Of a stretch of 64,000 nucleotides of DNA, positions 27,101-35,381 are shown piece by piece; within the stretch, counting starts at the first letter, position 1; each line of letters starts with the position of its first letter. The stretch comes from an uncultured Acidimicrobiales bacterium (GTDB lineage Bacteria > Actinomycetota > Acidimicrobiia > Acidimicrobiales > Aldehydirespiratoraceae). The notes below the pieces were generated by a model. That model searched no databases. It worked only from the letters and a program-made list of their open reading frames with translations, and was not told where the DNA came from. The stretch spans positions 515,808 through 579,807 of the forward strand of contig CATQHS010000001.1 in NCBI GenBank assembly GCA_958296055.1. The letters are read 5' to 3'. Made by a program: the position numbers and the translations under genes.

Positions 27101-27907
27101 TTCGAGTACGGCTACTCGGTGGCCGACCCCGACGCGCTGGTCATGTGGGAGGCCCAGTTCGGCGACTTCGCCAACGGGGCCCAGATCATCATCGACCAGT
27201 TCATCGTGGCCGCGGAGGACAAGTGGAACCAGTGCTCGGGCATCGTGCTGCTGCTGCCCCACGGATACGAGGGCCAGGGCCCCGAGCACTCCTCGGCCCG
27301 GGTGGAGCGCTTCCTGCTGCTGGCGGCCGAGGACAACATCACGGTGTGCAACGCCACCACCGCGGCCCAGTTCTTCCACCTGCTCCGGCGCCAGATGATC
27401 CAGACCGGGCGCCGGCCGCTGATCGTGTTCACCCCCAAGTCGCTGCTGCGGGCCCGGGCGTCGCGGTCGCGGGTGGAGGACCTGCTCTCGGGCACCTTCG
27501 AGGAGGTGCTGGGCGACCCCCGGCTCGACGACGGGTCCCTGGATGCGGCCCGGGTCGAGCGGGTGGTCCTGTGCAGCGGCAGGGTGGCCTACGACGCCAT
27601 GGCCCACCGGGACCGAACCGGCGCCCCGGCCGCGGTGGTGCGGGTGGAGCAGCTCTACCCGTGGCCGTTCGCGGCGGTGGCCGACCAGATCGAGCGCTGC
27701 GCCGGCGCCTCCGAGATCGTGTGGCTCCAGGAGGAGCCCGAGAACATGGGGCCGTGGAACGCGGTGAAGGGCCGGCTGTATGAGGCCCACGGCGACACCT
27801 GTTCCATCCGCCGGGTGAGCCGGTTCGAGTCGGGCAGCCCCGCGGCCGGCAGCAGCCGCATCCACGCCCAGGAGAACGAGGAGATCCTGGAAAGGGCCGT
27901 CGGGTAA
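24155..27907 (+). CDS. kgd: Multifunctional 2-oxoglutarate dehydrogenase/decarboxylase (E2-E1 fusion)
   Basis: 1250 residues. Residues ~1-45 (NAWLVDEM...DPGSVDPSWRALF) are the E1o N-terminal segment. Residues ~46-125 are a Pro/Ala-rich linker with no lipoyl domain. Residues ~125-360 are an acyltransferase domain with the active-site DHRVIQG near 336. The rest is a full thiamine-diphosphate E1 (MAHRGRLNVL, GDAAFAGQG near 675, FEYGYSV, EEPENMGPW). This is the architecture of mycobacterial Kgd and corynebacterial OdhA. It decarboxylates 2-oxoglutarate in the TCA cycle, working with a separate lipoylated E2 and E3 not seen here. CysQ follows 3 nt downstream. Confidence 0.95.
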   Translation: MNDWDDSGAGIGADPVGPNAWLVDEMRARWRADPGSVDPSWRALFENGDGRSGPVGAGPAPGGSGAAAASPAAGPGPAAAIDTTATVVTGRPPPTPAAGPPPGPDRAPPPGRASPPADDTGGEVIRGVGARIVANMEASLAVPTATSFRDVPARLLEVNRKVINGHLGRKLRGRISFTHLIGYAVVRAIADGVGAMNNTFAAGADGRPRIVRNPHIGLGVAVDLERSDGSRTLMVPCIHDADTLGFREFVDRYDTQVGKVRANRATPDDLTGVTVTVTNPGTVGTRQSVPRLMAGQGSIIGVGTLAYPAEYAAADPAVLADLGVSKLVTISSTYDHRVIQGVESGLFLQKVHDLLLGADDFYAAVFRSLSIPYEAVRWRRDVNPVDREAGMLEKQAKVNQLINQYRVRGHLIADLDPLRVDEPEEMHSELDPATYGLTIWDLDREFLTGSQTGIYAPVGGNRRMALGDLLGVLRDAYCRTVGVEYMHIQVPGEKRWIQERIEGADTALEPADQHHILSRLTAAEVLETFLGTKYVGQKRFGLEGAESAVPLIDAILACAADEKMADVVMGMAHRGRLNVLVNIVGKTYQELFGAFEGSISENDIQGSGDVKYHLGQSGTYTSPAGNSVTVELAANPSHLEAVDPVVVGMARARMDGIDPDAGHCPYPILPLLVHGDAAFAGQGVVAETLNLSQIHGYRVGGTVHVVINNQLGFTTTPDQARSSVYSTDVAKMIGSPIFHVNGDDPEACVRVARLAFDYRQRFNKDVVIDMICYRRHGHNEGDDPSYTLPEMYRRIDAKPTVREQYTSTLMKRGDLTTEEAEAALTDFRSQLQAALDETRHSAGPADARAKPAPIPVGVLPPVGTAIDRAEIDRIYRALTSVPEGFTVHPKLARQFEQRDQMFAAGEIDWALGEAMAFGSLIAEGTSLRLAGQDCRRGTFSHRHSTLVDYETSAEHTPLASLCAQGAKLWIYDSLLSEYASLGFEYGYSVADPDALVMWEAQFGDFANGAQIIIDQFIVAAEDKWNQCSGIVLLLPHGYEGQGPEHSSARVERFLLLAAEDNITVCNATTAAQFFHLLRRQMIQTGRRPLIVFTPKSLLRARASRSRVEDLLSGTFEEVLGDPRLDDGSLDAARVERVVLCSGRVAYDAMAHRDRTGAPAAVVRVEQLYPWPFAAVADQIERCAGASEIVWLQEEPENMGPWNAVKGRLYEAHGDTCSIRRVSRFESGSPAAGSSRIHAQENEEILERAVG

Positions 27908-27910
27908 GGC

Positions 27911-28726
27911 GTGCCCGAGCCGGCCGCCGGGCTCGTCACTCAAGCCGACCACCGGCTGGCCGCGGCGCTGGCCGCCGAGGCGGGCGAGCTGCTGGTGGCG
28001 CTGCGGGACCGGCTGGAGAGCGAGGGGGCGCCGGCCGCGGTTTTGAAGGCCGAGGGCGACCGGCGGGCTCACCGGCTCCTGGCCGACCGACTGGCCGCGG
28101 CCCGGCCCGGCGACGCGGTGCTGTCCGAGGAGGCCCCCGACGACCGGGCCCGGCTGGAAGCGGACCGGGTGTGGATCATCGACCCCTTGGACGGGACCCG
28201 CGAGTTCTCCGAGCCGCCCCGGACCGACTGGGCCGTACACGTGGCCCTGGTGGTCGGCGAGCGGCCCGCGGCCGGGGCGGTGGCCCTGCCCGCGGCCGGG
28301 CTCACCCTCTCGACCCTTGATCCCCCCGCGCCGCCGCCCTCCGGCGGCGACCCGCCCCGGCTGGCCGCGTCTCGGAACCGGATCACCTTCCCGGTCCTGC
28401 GGGTGGCCGAGGCGCTGGGCGCGGAGCTGGTCCTGATGGGGTCGGCGGGGGCCAAGGCCATGGCCGTGGTCCTAGGCCAGGCCGACGCCTATCTGCACAG
28501 CGGGGGCCAGTGGGAGTGGGACTCCTGCGCGCCGGTGGCCGTGGCCGCCGCCGCCGGGTGCTTCGCCAGCCGCCTCGACGGGCGCGAGTTGCGCTACAAC
28601 CAGTCCGACCCGTACCTGCCCGACCTGCTCATCTGCCGGCCCGAGCTGTCCGGCGCGGTGCTGGACGCTCTCGGCGCCGGGACCGGAGGCGGGCCGCAGC
28701 GCTTCGGAGGCCAATGGCCGGGGTGA
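27911..28726 (+). CDS. cysQ: 3'(2'),5'-bisphosphate nucleotidase / inositol-phosphatase family
   Basis: 271 residues. WIIDPLDGTREFSE (metal-binding DPLDGT near residue 97) and QWEWDSCAPVAVAAAAG (second metal block, W-D-S-C-A near 200) are the CysQ form of the inositol-monophosphatase superfamily; the usual first metal Glu-Glu pair is in LSEEAP. It recycles phosphoadenosine phosphate from sulfate assimilation. GTG start 3 nt after kgd. The last 98 nt overlap, tail to tail, the coding end of the ABC1 kinase gene. Confidence 0.85.
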   Translation: MPEPAAGLVTQADHRLAAALAAEAGELLVALRDRLESEGAPAAVLKAEGDRRAHRLLADRLAAARPGDAVLSEEAPDDRARLEADRVWIIDPLDGTREFSEPPRTDWAVHVALVVGERPAAGAVALPAAGLTLSTLDPPAPPPSGGDPPRLAASRNRITFPVLRVAEALGAELVLMGSAGAKAMAVVLGQADAYLHSGGQWEWDSCAPVAVAAAAGCFASRLDGRELRYNQSDPYLPDLLICRPELSGAVLDALGAGTGGGPQRFGGQWPG

Positions 28727-30410
28727 CCCGCGGCGCCGGCCGCTCCCGGAGCCGGGACCGGATGAGGGCCCGCCGCTCCTGGAGCTGGCGGTAGGTCATG
28801 GCCTCCACCGACTGGTCGATGCCGAAGGCGGCCTTGACCCCCCGCTCGTCGTAGTCGTAGTCGGCCGGGTCCATGCCCACCTCCCGGGCCAGCCGCTCCC
28901 CGTGGGCGGCGGCGAAATAGCCGGCCACGTGGGCGATCTCGGCGAACAGGTCGATGTCGGGGGCGAGCCGGGCTATGGCCCCGTCGAGGAACATGAGGTT
29001 CTTGACGAAGAGCATGAGCTCTTTGGGGATGCGGGCGCCGTAGGACAGCAGCGCCTTCACCACCCGCCGCAGCTCGGCCACCAGATCCTCCGGCGCCAGG
29101 GAGGTGGGGTCGACCGTCTCGTCGTAGAGCCCGAGGTCGGCGGCGACCGCGGCGAGGTCGGTGTCGGGGGGCAGGGCACCGAGGTCGCGCACCGCGGCGA
29201 GCTGACTGGCCGGGTCGTTGGTCATCCCGGCGATGAGCAGGCGCACGAAGGCCAGCCGCTCGAACTGGCTCATGCGGCCGGTGATCCCGAAGTCGAGCAG
29301 AACGGTGCGGCCGTCGGGCCGCACGAAGAGGTTGCCGCCGTGGAGGTCGCCGTGGAACACGCCGTGTACCAGCGCGCCCTCCATGAACCCGATCATCCCC
29401 GACCGCACCACCGCGGCCGGGTCCACGCCGCAGCGGGCGTAGGCGCCGAGGTCGTCGAATCCGAACCCGTCCAGGCGCTCCATCACCAGCACCCGCTTGG
29501 TGACCAGCTCGGGGTGGGGCCGGGGGACGATGAAGCCGCGCCGGCCGAGATCGGCGTACACCCGGGCCAGATCCAGCATGTTGTCGGCCTCGATCCGGAA
29601 GTCGAGCTCCTCGGAGATGGTGGCCCCGAACACCTCGACTAGGGCGGGCGGGTTGAGGAGGGCCGCGGCCGGGATGCGGCCGACCAGCCGGGGGGCCAGC
29701 CAGGCCATCACGCTCAGGTCGCGGCGGACCAGCTCGTCGATGCCCGGGCGCTGCACCTTCACCACCACCTCGGCCCCGTCGGCCAGGGCGGCCCCGTGGA
29801 CCTGGGCGATGGAGGCCGCGGCCAGCGGCTGCCGGTCGAAACGGGAGAAGACCCGATCCATCCGGCAGCCGAGGTCGGCCTCGACCACCTCCCGGACGGT
29901 GGCGAAGGTCTCGCCCGGCATCCGGTCCCGGCACTTCGACATCTCGGCCACCAGCTCGGCCGGGAAGACGCCCGCCCCGCTGCTGATGATCTGGCCCAGC
30001 TTGATGTAGGTGGGGCCCAGGCGCTCGGCCGCGATCCGCAGTCGCCGGGACAGGTCGGCCACAGAGTCCGGCCCTCCTCGTCGGCGGCCGGTCGCCGCCC
30101 ATCCCAGCAGGGCCGGTCCCACCGCGCCGAGCACGGTGAGGGCCCGGCCGGCCGGGGGCAGCCGGGGCGGCGAGATCAGGCTGGGGAGCCGGCGGCGGAC
30201 CTCGCGGCGCAGTTCCGGCACCGGCGCCCGCCAGCCCAAGCGGTCGGGGTCCACCACCCATCCGCCGTCGTCGCTGAAGGCCCCCGCGCCGAGGTCGCCA
30301 GCGGCGCCGGAGAGAGCCGCGCCGGCATCCACCGCGCTGAGGTCGCCAGCGGCGCCGGAGAGAGCCGCGTCGGCATCCACCGCGCCAGAAGTGCCCGCGC
30401 CGTTTGCCAT
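28629..30410 (-). CDS. ABC1/AarF (UbiB-like) atypical kinase
   Basis: 593 residues. The KxGQ motif is in [10 protein letters not shown], the Ala-rich loop in [14 protein letters not shown]-site lysine in VVVKVQRPG, then FHGDLHGGN and LLDFGI (catalytic and metal-binding parts). The family supports quinone and isoprenoid lipid metabolism. The N-terminus holds two copies of a 16-residue Ala/Gly/Asp repeat (DNA 30291-30386). The C-terminal tail repeats RERPAPR twice and is encoded antisense to cysQ, suggesting the stop was lost and the frame extended. ATG 30410 is 40 nt from the nucS leader on the other strand. Confidence 0.88.
   Translation of the reverse strand: MANGAGTSGAVDADAALSGAAGDLSAVDAGAALSGAAGDLGAGAFSDDGGWVVDPDRLGWRAPVPELRREVRRRLPSLISPPRLPPAGRALTVLGAVGPALLGWAATGRRRGGPDSVADLSRRLRIAAERLGPTYIKLGQIISSGAGVFPAELVAEMSKCRDRMPGETFATVREVVEADLGCRMDRVFSRFDRQPLAAASIAQVHGAALADGAEVVVKVQRPGIDELVRRDLSVMAWLAPRLVGRIPAAALLNPPALVEVFGATISEELDFRIEADNMLDLARVYADLGRRGFIVPRPHPELVTKRVLVMERLDGFGFDDLGAYARCGVDPAAVVRSGMIGFMEGALVHGVFHGDLHGGNLFVRPDGRTVLLDFGITGRMSQFERLAFVRLLIAGMTNDPASQLAAVRDLGALPPDTDLAAVAADLGLYDETVDPTSLAPEDLVAELRRVVKALLSYGARIPKELMLFVKNLMFLDGAIARLAPDIDLFAEIAHVAGYFAAAHGERLAREVGMDPADYDYDERGVKAAFGIDQSVEAMTYRQLQERRALIRSRLRERPAPRVTPAIGLRSAAARLRSRRRERPAPRRTARAGR
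30291..30386. repeat. 48-bp in-frame tandem repeat at the 5' end of the ABC1 kinase gene
   Basis: Two units, 30291-30338 and 30339-30386, nearly identical. Each encodes a 16-residue segment of the type [16 protein letters not shown]. Confidence 0.9.
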
Positions 30411-30436
30411 GGCCGACCAGTGTGGCCCCGCCCGGC

Positions 30437-30442
30437 TACCTT
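30437..30442 (+). promoter_or_regulatory. -10 element (TACCTT) upstream of nucS
   Basis: TANNNT hexamer 7 nt before a GTG at 30450 that opens a 12-codon ORF. nucS itself begins 35 nt later in another frame. Confidence 0.5.
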
Positions 30443-30449
30443 GCGACTC

Positions 30450-30488
30450 GTGCCGCCCGCTGCTCCCCGACCGCGGCCCGAGCCGTGA
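30450..30488 (+). CDS. 12-codon leaderless micro-ORF coupled to nucS
   Basis: GTG 30450 opens 12 Pro/Arg-rich codons ([12 protein letters not shown]) and ends in TGA at 30486-30488, overlapping the nucS GTG as GTGA. The hexamer spacing places the transcript start on this GTG, so ribosomes would reach nucS by termination-reinitiation. The Pro-rich content could stall ribosomes. Prediction only. Confidence 0.4.
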   Translation: MPPAAPRPRPEP

Positions 30489-31153
30489 GGCTGGTGATCG
30501 CCCGCTGCACCGTCGATTACGAGGGGCGGCTCCACGCCCACCTCCCCGAGGCCGTCCGGCTGATCATGATCAAAGCCGACGGGTGCGTGGCCGTTCACTC
30601 CGACGGAGGGGCCTACAAGCCCCTCAACTGGATGAACGCCCCCAACCGGCTGGTGGTGGACCCCGACACCGGCGTGTGGCGGGTCACCGCCCCCCGCACC
30701 GGCGACACGCTGGTCATCACCGTCGCCGAGGTCATCTCCGACATCACCCACGAGCTGGGCGACGACCCGGGCCTGCGCAAGGACGGGGTGGAGGCCCACC
30801 TCCAAGAGCTGCTGGCCGCCGACCCCTCTGCCATCGCCGCCGGCCTGACCCTGGTGCGCCGGGAGCACCCCACCGGCATCGGGCCCGTGGATCTGCTCTG
30901 CCGCGACTCGACCGGCGCGGCCATCGCGGTGGAGGTGAAGCGGCGGGGCGAGATCGACGGCGTCGAGCAGCTCAGCCGCTACCTCGAGTACCTCAACCGG
31001 GACCCGGGCCTGCGGCCGGTGAGCGGGGTGCTGGTGGCCCAACAGATCAAGCCCCAAGCCCGAGTGCTGGCCGCCGACCGCCGCATCGACTGCGTCGAAG
31101 TCGACTACGACGAGCTTCGGGGCGTCGAGTCGCCCGACCTGCGCCTCTTCTGA
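30485..31153 (+). CDS. nucS: Mismatch-specific endonuclease NucS/EndoMS
   Basis: 222 residues. [20 protein letters not shown] and [15 protein letters not shown] form the N-terminal domain. The C-terminal RecB-like nuclease has GPVDLLCRD and [19 protein letters not shown], giving the D...ExK active site. It cuts both strands at G-T, G-G and T-T mispairs, and provides the non-MutS/L mismatch repair used by actinobacteria and archaea. The start is set by family alignment. Divergent from the ABC1 kinase. Confidence 0.93.
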   Translation: MRLVIARCTVDYEGRLHAHLPEAVRLIMIKADGCVAVHSDGGAYKPLNWMNAPNRLVVDPDTGVWRVTAPRTGDTLVITVAEVISDITHELGDDPGLRKDGVEAHLQELLAADPSAIAAGLTLVRREHPTGIGPVDLLCRDSTGAAIAVEVKRRGEIDGVEQLSRYLEYLNRDPGLRPVSGVLVAQQIKPQARVLAADRRIDCVEVDYDELRGVESPDLRLF

Positions 31154-31208
31154 GCTCCGGCCCGCCCCTCCGGCCCATCCGTGATCCGGCCGGCTCGCGG
31201 GTGACACC

Positions 31209-32000
31209 ATGGGGCCGATGACGGGGAGCGGAACGGCCACCGCGGCCCGGACCGTCGCCGGGCTCTCGGTGGTGGTCACCGGGGCCAGCTCGGGGATCGG
31301 CCAGGCCATAGCCGGTCGATTCCTGGCCGAGGGGGCCAGGGTGATGACCGGGAGCCGCACCGAGCCCGCCGGAGACGGCGCCGGCGCCCCCTGGGTCCGC
31401 ACCGACGTGGCCGACCCGGCCCAGGCCGACGCCCTGATCGACGCGGCCGCGGCCGAGTTCGGGGGGCTGGACGCGGTGGTCAACAACGCCGGGGTGCAGG
31501 TGGAGAAAACGGTGGCGGACACCAGCGACGACGAGTTCGACCTGGTGATGGGCGTCAACGTGCGGGGCGTCTTCAACGTATGCCGGGCCGCCGTCCGCCG
31601 GATGAGGCGTCAGCCCTCCGGCGGGTCCATCGTCAACATCGGGTCGGTGGCCGGGGTCAACGCCGACCACGGCATGGCCGTCTACAACGCCTCCAAGGGC
31701 GCGGTCCACTCGCTGACCAGGGCCATAGCCGTCGACCACGGCCCCGACGGCATCCGCTGCAACGCCGTCTGCCCCGGCTGGATTGACACCGAGATGGCCG
31801 CGGCCGCCTTCGACCTGGCCCCCGACCCGGTCGCGGCCCGGGCCGCCGCCCGGGCCAGGCACCCGGTGGGCCGGCTCGGCCTGCCCTCCGACGTGGCCGC
31901 CCTGGCGGTGTGGCTGGTCAGCGACCAGGCCGCCTTCGTGTCGGGCGCCCTGTTCACCATCGACGGGGGCCTCACCGCCCAGAGCCCGATAGGCCCCTAG
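31209..32000 (+). CDS. Short-chain dehydrogenase/reductase
   Basis: 263 residues. TGASSGIG (cofactor glycine motif), NNAG, active-site Ser in IGSVAGV and YNASK (Tyr-Lys), then PGWIDTEM. A classical NAD(P)-dependent SDR, ending SGALFTIDGGLT. It lies upstream of an enolase-superfamily gene and a second SDR, so a role in a shared catabolic route for a hydroxy or sugar acid is plausible. ATG 31209 is used; ATG 31218 is equally possible. Confidence 0.88.
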   Translation: MGPMTGSGTATAARTVAGLSVVVTGASSGIGQAIAGRFLAEGARVMTGSRTEPAGDGAGAPWVRTDVADPAQADALIDAAAAEFGGLDAVVNNAGVQVEKTVADTSDDEFDLVMGVNVRGVFNVCRAAVRRMRRQPSGGSIVNIGSVAGVNADHGMAVYNASKGAVHSLTRAIAVDHGPDGIRCNAVCPGWIDTEMAAAAFDLAPDPVAARAAARARHPVGRLGLPSDVAALAVWLVSDQAAFVSGALFTIDGGLTAQSPIGP

Positions 32001-32064
32001 AGCCCGGGGAGGGGGCCGAGGGCATCGTTAGGATGCGGGCCGGAGGGCGACCCGGAGGGCGACG

Positions 32065-33276
32065 ATGACCCACACCACCTGTCCCGTCGCCGGAGTGGAG
32101 GCGCTGATCGTCTCGGTCCCGGCCGTCGGCAACGCCTTCGCCGAGGGCGCCGAGGAGACGCTTCTGATCCGGGTCACCGACTCCGAAGGCCGATGCGGGA
32201 TAGGAGAGTCGGTCTGCACCCCGGCCGTGACCAAGGCCATGGTCGAGCAGGAGACCATCCACTTCTGGAGCCAGGGCATCCGCGACCTGGTCGTCGGGGC
32301 CGATCCGATCGAGGCCCGGGCCCTCTACGACCGGGTGTACCACGCCAGCTTCTACCACGGCCGGCGCGGCACCTTCATCCAGGCCTTCTCGGCCGTGGAC
32401 ATCGCCCTGTGGGACCTGGCTGGCCAGCAGCTCGGCCTGCCGGTGTACAAGCTCTTGGGCGGGGCCCGCTGCGACCGGATCCGGCCCTACGCCACCCTGT
32501 ACCCGGGCGACATATACGGAGGCCCCGTCGAGGCATTCGTCGCCGAGATCGCCCGCCAGGCCGAGATCGCGCTGGATCAGGGACTCCGGGCGCTGAAGAT
32601 CCCGGTGCTGTTCGGACCCGAGATCGGCGACGGGCGGATCGTCGAGATCGTCCACGAGTGCCGGGGGGTGATCGACGGCCTGGCTGCGGGCAGCGGCGAC
32701 ACGGCGGTGGCCCTGGACTTCGGCTACCGCTGGTGGGACTGGCACGACGCGGCGTGGACCCTCAAGCGCATCGATGACTGCCGGATCTGCTTCGCCGAGG
32801 CCCCCCTTCGCCACGACGACCTCGACGGGCACGCCCGGCTCGCCGCCGTCTCGCCCATACGGGTCGGCGGGGCCGAGTTCGCGGCCGGGCGCTGGGAGGT
32901 CAGGGAGTGGCTGGAGCGGGGCGGGGTGTCGCTGGTGCAGCCCGGCGTCAGCCGGGCCGGCGGGTTCACCGAGCTGATGCGGATCGCGGAGATGTGCGAG
33001 ATGCACGGGGCCCAGCTCGTGCCCCACAGCTTCGCCACCGGCATCACCGACACGGCCAACTTCCATCTCCAGGCCGCGTCGCTGACGGTCCCCATGGTCG
33101 AGTTCCGCTCCTCCCGGCTGGGGCCGTCCCGGCTGCGGACCGAGCTGGTGTCGCCCCCCGAGCCGGCCATAGTCGACGGCTTCGCCGAACTCCCGTCCGG
33201 CGCCGGGCTCGGCTTGGAGCTGAACGAGGATTTGGTCGCCAACCACACCCGAGCCGGATCAAACCCGGTTTTCTGA
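32065..33276 (+). CDS. Enolase-superfamily enzyme (mandelate racemase/muconate lactonizing type)
   Basis: 403 residues with the capping domain first and a TIM barrel after. Candidate catalytic residues are the lysine of LRALKIPV (KxP rather than KxK), metal ligands Asp in ALDFGYRW, Glu in FAEAPL and Glu in GGAEF, and the His of LVPHSF. The Lys/His pair suggests dehydration or racemisation of an acid sugar or related hydroxy acid. The stop codon sits in the left arm of a 13-bp inverted repeat (33267-33317). Purine-rich GGAGGGCGACG precedes the ATG. Confidence 0.85.
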   Translation: MTHTTCPVAGVEALIVSVPAVGNAFAEGAEETLLIRVTDSEGRCGIGESVCTPAVTKAMVEQETIHFWSQGIRDLVVGADPIEARALYDRVYHASFYHGRRGTFIQAFSAVDIALWDLAGQQLGLPVYKLLGGARCDRIRPYATLYPGDIYGGPVEAFVAEIARQAEIALDQGLRALKIPVLFGPEIGDGRIVEIVHECRGVIDGLAAGSGDTAVALDFGYRWWDWHDAAWTLKRIDDCRICFAEAPLRHDDLDGHARLAAVSPIRVGGAEFAAGRWEVREWLERGGVSLVQPGVSRAGGFTELMRIAEMCEMHGAQLVPHSFATGITDTANFHLQAASLTVPMVEFRSSRLGPSRLRTELVSPPEPAIVDGFAELPSGAGLGLELNEDLVANHTRAGSNPVF

Positions 33277-33317
33277 GCATCCGTTGTCGCATGTCAGCAA
33301 TCTTTGCTCAGAAAACC
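33267..33317. promoter_or_regulatory. 13-bp perfect inverted repeat between the enolase-family gene and SDR
   Basis: GGTTTTCTGAGCA (33267-33279) and its exact complement TGCTCAGAAAACC (33305-33317) flank a 25-nt spacer, ending 8 nt before the SDR ATG. It is AT-richer than its surroundings and has no T-run. An operator or an RNA hairpin over the SDR ribosome site fits better than a terminator. Confidence 0.6.
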
Positions 33318-33325
33318 AGCAGTCG

Positions 33326-34090
33326 ATGACCATCCACGCTGACCTGAGGGGCAAGCGCACCCTGGTCACCGGAGGGGCCGGCGGCATCGGCTTGGGCGTG
33401 GTCCAGACCTTCGCCGCCAACGGCAGCACCGTGGCCGTGGCCGACCTGCCCGGGCCCCGCCTCGACGCCTCCTGCTCGGCCCTGGCCGGCGAAGGGTTCG
33501 ATGTGTTCGCCGCCCCCGGCGACCTCCGCGACGGCGACGAGACCCACCGGATGGTGCGCGACGCGGCCGAGCGCATGGACGGCCTCGACTACCTGGTCAA
33601 CGTGGCCGGCCACCCGGTCACCCTCGAGATCATCGGGCCCGGCGACCTCGACGCCCAGACCGAGGAGCTGTGGGCGGAGGCGCTGTCGGTCAACCTGCTG
33701 TCGGCATTCCGGACCGCTCGAGCCGCCGCCGGATACCTGCGGGCCTCCAAGGGGGCCATCGTGAACACGGCCTCCATGTCGGGCTGGCGGGGCGGGGGAA
33801 CCAGCACCCCTTACAGCGTGGCCAAGGGCGGCATCATCACCCTCACCCGGGAACTGGCCCGCGGCCTCGGGCCCGACGTGCGGGTCAACGCCATCTCGCC
33901 CAGCTACGTCCACCCCGACTCGACCAACTTCCCCCTCAAGTGGGACACCGTCTTCGCCGACGCCGAGAAGCTGCCGCTGGGCCGCCCCGGCACCGCGGCC
34001 GAGTACGCCGAGGTGTGCCTGTTCCTGTGCGCGGGCGCGTCCTACATGACCGGCCAGACCATCCACGTCGATGGCGGATGGGATGCCTGA
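33326..34090 (+). CDS. Short-chain dehydrogenase/reductase
   Basis: 254 residues. TGGAGGIG, NVAG, TASMSG, Tyr-Lys in PYSVAKG and the C-terminal TGQTIHVDGGWDA are all standard SDR features. No ribosome site is evident before ATG 33326; an upstream TTG (33284) would place the start within the inverted repeat. The end overlaps the following dioxygenase gene, indicating one operon. Confidence 0.88.
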   Translation: MTIHADLRGKRTLVTGGAGGIGLGVVQTFAANGSTVAVADLPGPRLDASCSALAGEGFDVFAAPGDLRDGDETHRMVRDAAERMDGLDYLVNVAGHPVTLEIIGPGDLDAQTEELWAEALSVNLLSAFRTARAAAGYLRASKGAIVNTASMSGWRGGGTSTPYSVAKGGIITLTRELARGLGPDVRVNAISPSYVHPDSTNFPLKWDTVFADAEKLPLGRPGTAAEYAEVCLFLCAGASYMTGQTIHVDGGWDA

Positions 34091-35381
34091 GCCGCCGACG
34101 ACCGCCGACGACGACGCGACCGCCGACGACGAAACGACCGCCGCCGGCATCGCCACCTGGAACCCGTTCCAGGGCAACCGGCTGGGGCTGGAGGGCCTCC
34201 CCGGCGTCGCCTCGGCCCGGATCGAGGGCCGGACCGTCGCCGTCGAGTTCAGCGACGGCGCCCGGCGGGCCTTCCACCATCAGTGGCTGCGCCACAGTTG
34301 CTGCTGCCGGCAGTGCGGCGACCCCGCCAACGGCATCCGCTTCTGCACTGTCGTCAGCTTCGACGCCGACATAGCGCCCTCCGGCGTGACCGCCCGGGGC
34401 GGCGACCTGATCGCGACCTGGCCCGACGGCCACGTCTCGACCTACGGCGGCGACTGGCTCCTCCGCCACGCCTATGGGCCCGAGGACCGGCGCCGCCGGT
34501 TCTCCTGGCGGCCCGTCCTCTGGAAGGCCGGGCTGTCGGGAGGCTTCCCCACCGCGCCGTGGGCCGACGCGGCCGGCGGCGGGGCCGGCCTGCTCGGCCT
34601 GTACCGGCGGCTGAGGGACTACGGCATCGTCCGCGTCACCGGCGCGGGGACCGACCCCGGCGGCACCGAGCGGCTCGCCGCCCTGATCGGCCCCGTCCAC
34701 GAGACGACCGTGTACGGCCGGATCTACGACGTGCAGGCCGAGCCGGTGGCCAAGCTCGGCGCCAAGACCGGCATGGCCCAGGCCCCCCACATCGACGACG
34801 CCTTCTACTACTCGCCGCCGGGCATCGACGTCTTCCACTGCCTGGCCAGCGCGGGCGAGGGCGGCATGAGCACCTACGTCGACGGCTTCGCCGTGGCCGA
34901 GTCCATCGCGGCCGAGGACCCGGACGCCTACCGGCGCCTGACGACGACCCCCATCGGCCACATCCGCCGCCATCCGGGCGAGATCGATCTGCGCAGCCGG
35001 GGCCCGCTGATCTCGCTGGACGAGCAGGGCCGGCCCGCCGGCATCCGGTACTTCGACCGGGCCCTGGCCCCCCTCGACGCCGACTTCGATGCGGTCGAGG
35101 GCCTCTACGACGCCATCCGCCAGTTCAACCGGAGGATGGTCAGCGCCGAGTTCACCGCCTCGGTGCCGGTGGCGGCGGGCGAGGGGATGCTCATCGACAA
35201 CCACCGGGTCATGCACGGGCGCACCGCGTTCGACCCGGCCGCCGGCCGCCGCATCCGGCTCTGCCACGTCCCCCGCGACGAGTTCCACGGTCGGCTGCGG
35301 GAACTGGCCCGGGCCCTTGACCCGGCGACCTTCGACCTCCACCTGCCCCAGGGCTCGGCGACCGCGGGGCCGGCGCAGTGA
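34071..35381 (+). CDS. TauD/gamma-butyrobetaine-type 2-oxoglutarate-Fe(II) dioxygenase
   Basis: 436 residues. An N-terminal DUF971-like zinc domain (RHSCCCRQC near residue 80) precedes the oxygenase domain. The iron facial triad is H-x-D in APHIDD and a distal His in NHRVMHGRTAF, with the oxoglutarate-binding Arg in GRRIRLCHV. This pairing is the gamma-butyrobetaine/trimethyllysine hydroxylase architecture, so a quaternary-amine substrate is a reasonable guess. ATG 34083, overlapping the SDR stop by 8 nt, is an alternative start. The last 55 nt and the stop are part of a 62-bp tandem duplication. Confidence 0.85.
   Translation: MADGMPEPPTTADDDATADDETTAAGIATWNPFQGNRLGLEGLPGVASARIEGRTVAVEFSDGARRAFHHQWLRHSCCCRQCGDPANGIRFCTVVSFDADIAPSGVTARGGDLIATWPDGHVSTYGGDWLLRHAYGPEDRRRRFSWRPVLWKAGLSGGFPTAPWADAAGGGAGLLGLYRRLRDYGIVRVTGAGTDPGGTERLAALIGPVHETTVYGRIYDVQAEPVAKLGAKTGMAQAPHIDDAFYYSPPGIDVFHCLASAGEGGMSTYVDGFAVAESIAAEDPDAYRRLTTTPIGHIRRHPGEIDLRSRGPLISLDEQGRPAGIRYFDRALAPLDADFDAVEGLYDAIRQFNRRMVSAEFTASVPVAAGEGMLIDNHRVMHGRTAFDPAAGRRIRLCHVPRDEFHGRLRELARALDPATFDLHLPQGSATAGPAQ

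Noticed and set aside
33267..33317. Rho-independent terminator
   Set aside because: Loop of 25 nt and no T-run, and the right arm lies just before the next gene's start.
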